Source of the DNA: Physcia stellaris
Taxonomy: Eukaryota > Ascomycota > Lecanoromycetes > Caliciales > Physciaceae
Assembly: GCA_018902385.1 (NCBI GenBank)
Contig: JABSSW010000044.1
Coordinates: forward strand, 186,001-250,000
DNA length: 64,000 nucleotides
Direction: 5' to 3'
Made by a program: the position numbers and the translations under genes. Every line of letters starts with the position of its first letter. Position 1 is the first letter of the stretch. Below are positions 35,934 to 45,351 of the stretch, one piece after another. Below the pieces are notes generated by a model that saw only the letters and a program-made list of their open reading frames with translations, made no database searches and was not told the DNA's origin.

Positions 35934-37474
35934 ATGACTGTCTTCGCGAGGTCACTGCGACCTTTCTTACGAACTACTGGCCTTGCGATACGGCAACAGA
36001 CATGTAACCATCCTCTACAGCAAGTCTTCGGCAAGGATCCTGCAAGTGCACGCGGACTTGCTACCGTCTTCGAGCGCTCTAAACCCCATGTCAACATTGG
36101 TACGTGTGGCCCTGGACCTATGCCAGGTTCCTAGCTAAGAGCAATAGGTACAATTGGTCACGTTGATCATGGCAAAGTTCGCTCCTAGACCCCTGAAGCT
36201 TGTTGGCACACCCCTAAATATACCTTCAGACTACACTCACTGCTGCGATAACGAAACGGCAAGCGGAGAAAGGGTTCGCGAATTTCCTAGAATACGGAGC
36301 TATAGACAAAGCCCCCGAAGAGCGAAAGCGTGGTATTACCATCTCATCGGCGCATATCGAATACCAAACCGAAGCACGGCATTATTCCCACGTCGACTGT
36401 CCTGGCCATGCAGATTACGTCAAGAATATGATCACAGGAGCTTCGAGTATGGACGGAGGTGTAATTGTAGTGGCAGCTTCAGACGGGCAGATGTGCGCCA
36501 GATCCGGTCTCGTATTAGGGTGCTGGGATAACAGCTGACGTAGTCTAGGCCACAGACTCGTGAACATCTACTTCTTGCTCGTCAAGTCGGTGTCAAACGA
36601 CTTGTTGTCTTTGTGAACAAGGTTGATGCGATTGACGACAAGGAAATGTTGGAACTCGTTGAGATGGAGATGAGAGAATTGCTTAACACCTATGGATTTG
36701 AAGGCGATGAAACTCCTATCATTCTCGGCTCTGCTCTCTGCGCACTGGAGGGAAAACAGCCCGATATCGGTGTTCAGAAGATCGATGAGTTACTAACTGC
36801 CGTGGACACCTGGATACCGACACCCGAGCGAGACGTCGAGAAGCCCTTTCTCATGTCAGTCGAGGATGTCTTCTCCATCCCTGGCCGTGGAACGGTAGCT
36901 TCTGGACGCGTAGAGCGTGGAAGCTTAAAGCGTGATGCGGAAGTGGAACTTGTGGGGATAGTGGCAAATCCTATCAAGACCAAGGTCACAGACATCGAAA
37001 CCTTTAAGAAATCATGCGATGAGTCAAGAGCAGGCGACAACTCCGGGCTGCTCCTCCGCGGCGTAAAACGCGAAGACGTGAAGCGAGGAATGGTCATTGC
37101 TAAGCCTGGTTCTGTCAAACCACACAAGCAGTTCCTGACTTCGATGTATATTCTTACCAAAGAAGAAGGGGGTCGTCACACTGGGTTTCATGACAATTAT
37201 AGACCACAAATCTTCATGCGGACTGCCGGTACGTCGTATTGCGTTCGAATTGCTTTGGGCATATAATTCTAATGTGTTTTTAGACGAGGCCGTCGCCTTC
37301 CATTGGCCCGAAGGGACAGAGGACGCATCAAACAAGATGGCGATGCCTGGAGATAACGTCGAAATGCTGTGCGAAGTCCACAACCCTGTGGCTGTTGACC
37401 AAGGGCAGCGGTTCAACGTCCGAGAGGGTGGCCGCACTGTAGCGACGGGACTAATTACTAGGATTCTGAAGTAA
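35934..37474 (+). CDS. TUF1: Mitochondrial elongation factor Tu
   Basis: Five exons: 35934-36099, 36148-36176, 36230-36492, 36549-37228, 37284-37474; phases match and give 442 residues. A mitochondrial presequence ([16 protein letters not shown]...) precedes the GTPase core: G1 GHVDHGKTTL, G2 RGITIS, G3 [13 protein letters not shown]4 NKVD, followed by the EF-Tu domains 2 and 3 ([12 protein letters not shown], and [18 protein letters not shown]...). Exon 2 is only 29 bp and lies across the G1 loop. EF-Tu delivers aminoacyl-tRNA to mitochondrial ribosomes in the matrix. Ends RILK, as usual for the family. Its neighbour IF-3 works at the step before it. Confidence 0.97.
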
Positions 37475-38463
37475 GAGCCATTCCAAAAGAGACGATTGGG
37501 AAATGAAAGCACGTGTCTTAGAGTCGGCGACGGGAAGGACTACTGTAAGTAGATGAGATGCATGTTGTACAGCGAGCATAGTGGGATCGGGCATTTCCTG
37601 GCAGGTAGGGTTCAGAGCATCTTCCTGTCCTTTTTCCAATATCTCCTGTAGTTTTAGCTGTACATTCGCCACTTCTACCCTCCTACTGGCTCATAAGAAG
37701 ATTTTATTGACCAATCTCCCCCGTTTGCATTTGCTGGATGAATCTCAAACCCGAACCAGTTACAAGCCATTGGCTTCTCAAAAAGGTCTCGATTCTCTCT
37801 CGGAGTAGGAAGATGTGAGTCCGAGATAGCTAAAAAATACTCCCTTCGTGTCAATGCAGAGGAGATATTCCAAGAACGGGTAACATTAAGTCGATGAAAG
37901 ATGCACACTCGGTTCTGTCCGGGGCGAGTCAAGGTAGGAGGTCATAGTTCGGATGGAACTCTACCTCTAGATCTCAGAGATTCAATCTCTCATTGCAAGA
38001 TGGTGTTGTCTAAGATGATGAATCGATGGCTTTTCAAAAAGCAGACTTCATTTGTAGACACTTTGGGCTAATGCTGCATATTGGAAGTCCCTTGAGTGTT
38101 ATATGTTGTGTCTGTGTCAAAATAGCCTTAACCTATGACAGTTTGATCACCGATGTCACACCGAACGTAACACCTCTAATAGAACTCATTGTGGAAACCG
38201 CCCTGGCCAGATACTTCTTACTGGCTCAACACGATCTTCAGTCTCTTACATGTGGGGATTCTCCCCCAGATCAACTTACCTTCCATATTGATTTTCTCCC
38301 TCAAAACGCACAACTATGCACCCACCATAGACCCTGTCAAAATGTGTCAAATGCTGATGATCAATTACATTTGCCCACACTCACGTGTTATGGAGGCTCG
38401 TACGTCCTAGGACCAAATGATTGAGTCAATGACGAATAGTAATTAGCAAGAGAATTGACTTGA
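37475..38463. other. Intergenic, no gene seen
   Basis: About 1 kb of host composition. A 132-codon frame at 38026-38424 has no domain and overlaps a frame in another register; I do not support it as a gene. Confidence 0.4.
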
Positions 38464-39697
38464 ATGGCAGCTGCTATCAACCTATGCGAAACGAAACAAG
38501 AACTTTTGAGAATCGCCAAAAAGTACGCCCACTGTGACAAAGTCGTCTTTTACGAGTTACTCAGTGACGGCGTTTGTCCGAGTTGCTCGCTCGAGATCTT
38601 CAAGTTGGAGAAGAAGTATCAGATCGCGGAAAAGTACGTAGTCTTTCCAGCCTCTGCCATCGATCCCTCCAACATGAACCACATTCAATGGCCTTTGAGA
38701 GATGGATGCACTCTGGGCCATAGTAGCGATCCGCAAGCTGACTTCGGACTAGGCTCAAGAAGGAGGGATTCAGTGATCGCGTGAGTGATAAATACGTAAC
38801 TACTCTCCATTACTGCAATTCCAAAGAGACGCAATCCAGAGGGTGATTCTTGGACGTCGAAGAAGGAGTAACTAGAGAGCAAATCAACGAGACTCAGCCA
38901 CTACCCACAAGTCGTATTCGCAAGAGGGTTTTCTCAACTGACGTGACATCTAGCTCAAGCCTCTCCCAGCAATAACCACTGATGAGTATCGGCTTTGGCG
39001 CGTCTGGCGTGACGATCGTGAAAGATTCCGCAAGCTCGGTGTCTGGGGTGGTGATGTGCGCGGAGAGATTGGTCAAGGTGCGTACCAGCACAACGACCGA
39101 CCCGTTCTGTGAATAGCCTTTTCACACGACACTGGCTATATTTTTCTTCTTGATCTAACCAACTTCACTTCATTAGTCCTCTTTCAGCTAGATGGAAGCA
39201 AATATGTACTCGCCCTTTCCTCGCCTTTGCTATCGCTCACAAAAGTAGGAAATGACAGCAAGACTAATGTGTTCTAATGCCTTATAGGTCCTTGGTCTCT
39301 AAAAGGCTGGGATCCCCAAACCGGCTGGCATCCAACTAGGCCTGGTGGTCGCTCCCTCAGATCAGAAGGTGGCGGATTCGAATGGGCCTTCCATTGGGAC
39401 CCTTTTCTGGGACCACTCAGTGACGTCCGCTATCCGGAAGATGGCAGAGTCAAGTATGGCTTGGAGAAGCTGCTTGAGGAGGGTAGTCTGAATGTTCAAG
39501 ATGACGAGAAGGAGCCCGGCAAGGAAGCGCAAGCACATGTGTCAGACAATGGCAACAAAGGAGGGGCGAGCAGTAGTAAGAGGCAGAGGAGCGAAGGCCA
39601 GGCCTCAGAGGTGGTCAAGTACTTGTACAAGAAGCTAGACATAGAGGAGGGCCAAAAGCAGGAAGTCAGGAGAATTGTTTTCAAGATCTCGAATTAG
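38464..39697 (+). CDS. Uncertain multi-exon gene, unknown function
   Basis: Several coding-like pieces line up on the plus strand. The first (38464-about 38634) reads MAAAINLCETKQELLRIAKK... with a CPSC pair and a possible donor GTACGT. A middle one (about 38955-39064) reads PAITTDEYRLWRVWRDDRERF...VWGGDVRGEIGQ, followed by donor GTGCGT. The last (about 39292-39697, after an acceptor TTATAG) reads PWSLKGWDPQTGWHPTRPGG...EWAFHWDPFLGPLSD, then a charged tail with KRQRSEGQ. The tryptophan-rich, well-kept stretches look coding, but I could not find one set of splice sites that keeps phase through all of them, so exon limits are open and it may be two genes. No family recognised. Confidence 0.35.
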
Positions 39698-40155
39698 TAG
39701 TACTGTGTTTTCGGGATGACTACAGGAGGTCCCCAAGGCGCAACTTAACGGCAATGTCCGGGGCGGTTCGCTCTAGAGCTACGAGTAGATGGCAAAGCTG
39801 CCATGCCAAATGGAAAAGAGGTCCCCAAATTCGTTGAAGAGATCGATGGAGATCTTTGTTGCTTTACAGGCTATATCGAGCAATTGTTAGCAGACAATAA
39901 TAACTGACCTCAGCGAATGATAGAATTTCCCCTAATTCACTAGCCCGTTGGCCGCCAATCAACGAAATGAAATCTACACAGCCACGTGATGTAATCAAAA
40001 GGTCACGTGATAGACCGCGGAGTGGATGGCTGAGTACGGAGTACCTGTCGGGTAGTAGACTGTTGACCACACACTCAAGCAAGATAGTATCAATTACCTG
40101 CAAGGCTGTGAAGCTGATTGCACAACCCCTCGATTTCACTTTCGTACCGCCAGAT
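39698..40155. other. Intergenic, promoter of mitochondrial IF-3
   Basis: Contains the CACGTGAT pair described separately and GTACGGAGTAC at 40034-40044. The IF-3 reading frame is open back to 39967, but that Met lies before the CACGTG boxes and gives no presequence, so I place this stretch in the promoter and leader. Confidence 0.5.
39983..40011. promoter_or_regulatory. Paired CACGTGAT boxes upstream of IF-3
   Basis: CACGTGAT occurs at 39983-39990 and again at 40004-40011, same orientation, starts 21 bp apart, which is about two helical turns. CACGTG is the core bound by Cbf1/USF-type bHLH proteins. Position is about 150 bp before the chosen ATG of a nuclear-encoded mitochondrial gene. Function is inferred. 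Confidence 0.5.
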
Positions 40156-41025
40156 ATGGGGCATTCTCCTTACCTAATAAGTACAGCTGAGGCACTGCAG
40201 CGCGTGTTTGTCCCCTCTGTCCGCCCTTCGCCAAAGCTCTCACTTCGCCCTCGCCGCGTCTCGCTTCATCCCTTTACATACAGTGCGCAGAGGCAAGCAA
40301 GTACTCGCCCGAAACCCGGTGCCTTTAACCTTGCGGGCAAATTCGTCTCATCCGCCAAATCCGGGCCCCAGTCCTCCCCTTCCAACCTCTACCTTCGAGA
40401 TGAAGCCATCAACGGCTCCCGCATCCATCTTGTACAGCCCGATAGCAAGCTTTCCGCTCCGCAGAGCCTCCTTAGTCTTCTCCGTACCATCGACCGTAAG
40501 ACTCACTACGTGGAACAGCACGACGAATTCGAAGGCCTTCCCGTCTGCAAGCTCATCAATAAAGCGGAAGCGCGCGCCGCGGAGAAAGCACGCCGAAAGG
40601 CTAAGGCGAAGAATCCCTCGCAGACGGTGAAATATCTAGAACTGAATTGGGCGATCGATCAGAATGATTTACAGCATCGATTGGGGAAGCTGAAAGAATT
40701 CTTATTGGAGGGAAGGCGAGTGGAGGTCTTTCTTGCAAAGAAGAAAAAGAGGATGCGGGACGCTACAGAGGCGGAAGGAAGGTCGACTTTGGCGAGACTT
40801 CGAGAATTTGTGAGGACCGTGGAAGGGGCGAGGGAAACAAGAGACATGGATGGGAAATTTCTAGAGAGGGCGACATTGTTCTTTGAGGGCAAGAGATCGA
40901 AGCAGCAGGGGGAAGCAGACGAAGCTGCTACGGAGTTGGTCAACCCTGAGGGAAAGACTATGCTTGGACAAGACGCAGGGACTTCTGAAGAGGACCAGCA
41001 ACCACAGCAGGTTGCATATGGATAA
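40156..41025 (+). CDS. AIM23: Mitochondrial translation initiation factor IF-3
   Basis: One exon, 289 residues from Met 40156. The N-terminal about 60 residues are R/S/P-rich (presequence-like). The IF-3 N domain is seen as LRDEAINGSRIHLVQPDSKL...LLSLLRTIDRK, with INxxI..xxVxL pattern, followed by a Lys/Arg/Ala linker helix (KAEARAAEKARRKAKAK) and the C domain (VKYLELNWAIDQNDLQHRLGKLKEFLLEGRRVEVFLAKKKK). IF-3 keeps mitochondrial small subunits apart from large ones and checks start codons. Fungal members (Aim23) are of similar length with an acidic tail, as here. I chose 40156 rather than the upstream Met at 39967 because it starts the presequence and leaves the CACGTG pair in the promoter. 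Confidence 0.88.
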   Translation: MGHSPYLISTAEALQRVFVPSVRPSPKLSLRPRRVSLHPFTYSAQRQASTRPKPGAFNLAGKFVSSAKSGPQSSPSNLYLRDEAINGSRIHLVQPDSKLSAPQSLLSLLRTIDRKTHYVEQHDEFEGLPVCKLINKAEARAAEKARRKAKAKNPSQTVKYLELNWAIDQNDLQHRLGKLKEFLLEGRRVEVFLAKKKKRMRDATEAEGRSTLARLREFVRTVEGARETRDMDGKFLERATLFFEGKRSKQQGEADEAATELVNPEGKTMLGQDAGTSEEDQQPQQVAYG

Positions 41026-41558
41026 AGTGAGTAGCTTCATGGATTACTTTGCCCATCGGCCATATCCGGCCTCCTCCGATGGTTGTACTCGACTGGTCGA
41101 TTGAGTGCTCGGTCGTTTAGCTAATCTTGGGTTAGAACTGTGTGTCAAGAAGAATGCAAACAGGTGCAATCATTTAACTGTTGAGCTGCCCTTTTCACAC
41201 TTGATCCGTCAACAACGTGCCGAGCTTCGGCGTCAAGCCGCCAACACTTGGATGCGTTAACTTGCAGAAAGATCAGATCTATTGCAAAGCCCTTGGTAAG
41301 CTTGTAAGACTGTGCACGCTTTGGGTAAGTGCCTCGGCCTTTCCGATGTCTCATAATCGCGTGATCTACCTTGCACGATATCTCACCTCATATCTTGTCA
41401 TCTTCCAATACCATTTCCTAAATCAAAAGCCGCATACCGCGCTCTAATCTCCAGAGTGCATATTTGTCTTTAGCTTCAGGACTTGAAGTGTATCTCAGCT
41501 CTTGCGGCCTTCTCCATTCAATCCGCTTGCTATCCACCTGTCTCAATACTATTTAGTT
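41026..41558. other. Intergenic, promoter of permease
   Basis: No gene seen. Contains TCGGCGTCAAGCCGCCAACA (41227-41246), a 19/20 match to 33971-33990 just right of the LINE. The pyrimidine-rich stretch before 41559 fits a fungal core promoter. Confidence 0.4.
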
Positions 41559-43341
41559 ATGGGCATATTCAACCGCCGTGGCCGTGAGCCAACGGTACAA
41601 TCTTCTCCAACAGTTCCGCATCAGGACCAAGAGAAGCTGGCTACAGCCAGTAACAATGTCAGCGAATTTGATCCACATTTCTCGGGCGATTCTAGCACAC
41701 ACCTCCATCGTGGACTGCGTGCCCGCCAGGTCACAATGATAGCACTTGGCGGCGCTCTTGGATCAGGTCTTCTAATTGGCACAGGATCTGCACTGGCCAG
41801 AGCAGGTCCTGCATCGATATTCATCTCCTACACTATCCTCGGCTTCATCGTCTGGATCGTACTCTGCGCGCTTGGTGAAATGGCGGCGTGGTTGCCTTTG
41901 GAATCAGGCTTCACTGGATATGCAGCCCGCTTCGTTGATCCAGCACTGGGCTTTTCTCTTGGCTACACATATTGGTTCAAATACATTATCACGACACCGA
42001 ATCAGTTGACTGCTTGTGCCCTTGTTATCCAGTATTGGGTGGACAGGGACAAAGTCAACCCAGGAGTTTTCATCGCTGTTTTTCTGGTTGTCATCATTCT
42101 TATCAACTATCTCGGCATCAAGTTCTTTGGAGAGATCGAGTTTTGGCTCTCGTCTGCCAAAGTACTCACAATGGTCGGGCTCATCATCCTCTCCCTGGTA
42201 TTAATGTTGGGCGGTGGACCAGATCACGACAGGAAAGGATTTAGATTCTGGAAGGACCCGGGGGCTTTCAAACCTCTGTACGCAAGTAAGTTCTATGATC
42301 AACATTCATCCTTGGACTTTCTGACAGTGTATTTCGACAGAGGGCGCCACAGGGAATTTCCTAGGATTGTGGAGCGTTATGGTCACAGCGACCTTCGCCT
42401 ACCTTGGCTCCGAACTGATCGGCGTCACAGTCGGGGAAGCCCAGAACCCGCGGAAAGTCATCCCAAGAGCGATTAAGCTGACCTTCTGGCGCATCCTCTT
42501 CTTCTACGTCCTATCCGTCTTCCTCATCGGCACCCTAGTCCCCTACAATTCCGAAAGGCTCTCCTTCGCAACTAAGCAAAGCACAGGAGCATCGGCCTCA
42601 CCTTTTGTAGTGGCTATTGTCTCAAGCGGAATTGAACGTCTTCCTGGTTTCATCAACGCCTGTATCCTGATCTTCGTTTTCTCAGCTGCGAATTCAGACC
42701 TCTATGTCGCGACGAGAGTGCTCTATTCGCTCGCCAAAGAAGGCAATTCGCACCCTATCTTCGCCCGAACCGACGCTCGTGGAGTGCCAATCTTCGCTCT
42801 AGGTCTGTCGGCATTGATCGCTTGCATAGCTTTTCTCAACGTCGCCAGCGACTCCCGCGTTGTCTTTGGATACTTTGTCAACCTGGTCACGCTGTTTGGC
42901 TTGTTGACCTGGATCTCCATCCTCGTCAGCCACATCTGCTTCGTTCACGCACGGCGTGCCCAGGGTGTAATTCAAGGAAATATGCCCTATGTTGCACCAC
43001 TTGGCTTACCAGGAACATACTTCGCACTAGTATTCTGTATTCTCATAGCCATCTTCTCAAACTTTAGCGTTTTCGTACATGTCCCTACCCGCGAAAACCC
43101 GAATTTCGACTACAAGACTTTCATCACAGGATATCTAGGGATTCCACTGTATTTGATCATGATATTCGGTTACAAGATACTCATGAAGAGCAAGCGTAAG
43201 ACGGCTGTGACCGCTGATATCTACACGGGTAAAGAGTTCATCGATTACGAGGAGCAGGAATTCTTGGCTCAAAAAGCTGCCCATGAGAGCAAGAATCCTA
43301 GAGGCTGGTTCTATAGAAACTTTATTGCTTGGCTCCTCTGA
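41559..43341 (+). CDS. Amino-acid permease, yeast (YAT/AAP) type
   Basis: Exons 41559-42285 and 42341-43341, intron 42286-42340 (GTAAGT...GACAG), giving 575 residues. A cytosolic N-tail of about 55 residues precedes LRARQVTMIALGGALGSGLL, the conserved first membrane segment of the family, and about twelve hydrophobic segments follow. Other family marks are the ALGEMAAWLP motif and the segment-6 stretch FAYLGSELIGVTVGEAQNPRK. The C-tail carries an acidic DYEEQEF stretch. These proton symporters sit in the plasma membrane and take up amino acids; which ones cannot be told. The ATG at 41559 was preferred because the TTG-initiated frame before it lacks an ATG. Confidence 0.93.
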
Positions 43342-44410
43342 GGGTATATGCTATTTTTGCTAGACAATCCTTTATACAGCCAAGGTAAACTCATACGGCC
43401 TAGCATAGTGCAATTTGTCACCAAGATCAGCGACATTCTACTATATTCTCCATAATCGGCTATAGTCAATGGCTCACCCATACGCTCCCCATATCAAATC
43501 CATCACAATCCAAGTCGATGAATGTTTGAAACCTTCAAAAGGCAACGTTCGCGGCTTTCCTAATGACCATGGTGTATTCTTCGGCAGAAACACCACGTTC
43601 AATCTTGAACGTGCATTACGAATTGTTCTGTCCTAGAGCTTTAAATAGTGAGCCACATTAACCATGATAGAGCTTATACAGTAAAATTGATACTCCTGCA
43701 CTTATGGAATCCTTTAACGCACTTAGTAGACTTCATAGCACGGTCTGGCACCAAGTGCTACGATATTTCATGGATACACCTTGATAGACCTGCGATTTCC
43801 CGAGTTGGGACGGAGTCGGAAGACAATGTCTTCTCATCAACTACGTTAGCAATAGTGGTGATATATGAGAGGCAAGATGACACCATATCAAACCATGGGA
43901 TGAACATTTCTAAAGGTGGTAAGACTCGTGACGAGAGATTGAGATCGTGAGTGGGGATGGAGATGAATGGGATTCGTCAGCAAATGTTGTACAACGGGAC
44001 GAGAATACATGTTGAGTAGGCTTGTAGCAGTACTCCGTGCGAAGTACAGGTAGACCAATCTATCCGTATGGCGAATTGCTCTCGAAAGCTAGTGAATGTT
44101 GCAATGGAATCAGACGAACAGAATATGAAAAGGCTAAGTCTAGTATGGTCATATCTATCTACAAGCAGTGATGTATTCAAGGCACAAGGACGCCATAAAA
44201 GGAGAACGAACAATAATAGGGGTCGAAAATATGACATACCCCTTTCTCCTCCCACCCTCTAAAGTAACCCCCTTACTACCCCCCAACCATCCTTCCCACC
44301 ACCCTTTTCCACCTACCACTTCCTCAAAACACCCCATCCTCCATCCACCGCCCTGCGCACACGTCCCTCTTCTCCAAACCTCCTCACAAAGGAAGAATGC
44401 CCCACAACCA
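43342..44410. other. Intergenic, with a C-rich stretch before IMP1
   Basis: No gene supported. From about 44238 the plus strand becomes strongly C-rich and G-poor and stays so into the first exon and intron of IMP1. The IMP1 frame is open back to 44168, but the low-complexity Pro/Ser/His content argues against translation there. An AGTACTCCGTGCG sequence lies at 44028-44040. Confidence 0.45.
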
Positions 44411-45131
44411 ATGCCTCCCTCCCTCCTCCCCGCCGCCCTTCAACCCAGCCCCCAAACCCTCCGCTACACCCTCAACCTCCTCAAAGCCAGCTTCCTCTAC
44501 CATTTCATAACAGAATACGCATTCGACATCCGGGAGACGGCCGGGCCTTCTAGTATGTCCTCTTCTCCCCTCCCACCCCCATATCCCCGCCCTCTCCAGC
44601 CCTCTCCACGAACCAAACCAAACCAACCCAACCAAACCGATCTAATGAATGAATCTACTATAGTGCTCCCCACAATCTCCATCGCAGGCGACAGCGTGCT
44701 AATCTCCAAGCACTACCGGCGCGGGCGCGGCATCGCGGTGGGGGACATGGTCAGCGTCCGGCATCCGATCATGCCCGCCGAGGGCGCGATAAAGCGCGTG
44801 TTGGGGCTGCCGGGGGATTTTGTGGCGAGTTCTGGAGTGCAGGAGGGTGCGGAGGAAGAGGGAAGGGGGCAGCGGATGATGATTCAGGTATGTTGTTGAT
44901 GAGTCGGCGGAGAGGGGGGAGGGAGGGCTAATAAATGGATAGGTACCAGAAGGCCACTGCTGGATCATAGGCGATAACCTGAGCGCGTCGCGGGATTCGA
45001 GGTTCTATGGGCCGCTGCCGCTGGCGATGATCAAGGGGAAGGTGGTTGCTAGGGTGTGGCCGCTGAGGAGGAGGGGGTGGTTTGAGAATACGCTCAAGAG
45101 GCCTGAGGATGGGGGTGGGGATGAGGTGTAA
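44411..45131 (+). CDS. IMP1: Mitochondrial inner-membrane protease subunit 1
   Basis: Three exons: 44411-44552, 44664-44887, 44943-45131; phases match, 184 residues, the usual size. S26 signal-peptidase boxes are complete: GPSMLPT with the catalytic Ser (codon for Met split by the first intron), [10 protein letters not shown], the catalytic Lys in [11 protein letters not shown], and the [16 protein letters not shown] box. An N-terminal hydrophobic helix ([16 protein letters not shown]) anchors it in the inner membrane, facing the intermembrane space, where the yeast enzyme cleaves sorting signals of proteins such as Cox2 and cytochrome b2. The first exon and intron are C-rich, while the later exons are G-rich. 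It is convergent with EFL1, 220 bp away. An upstream Met at 44168 is possible but less likely. Confidence 0.93.
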
Positions 45132-45351
45132 ATATGGGGGCGCGGAGTTGATTGCATAGCGGATGGAGTTGGGGGTAGCGCGCTGTGGATGGATACATGG
45201 GGGAATACTGTCAGGTTGTACATACGATAGTACCAAGGCTGCTAGACCTTACGAACATAAGACTGGGCCTATAGGATATCTATTGTCAAGTTTCGATGAG
45301 GAACGGCATCATAGATCAATCAACTTATGCTATCTCAGCGTTGCCACCTCC

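Noticed and set aside
38026-38424. A 132-codon frame between EF-Tu and the uncertain gene
   Set aside because: No domain, overlapped by another frame on the same strand.
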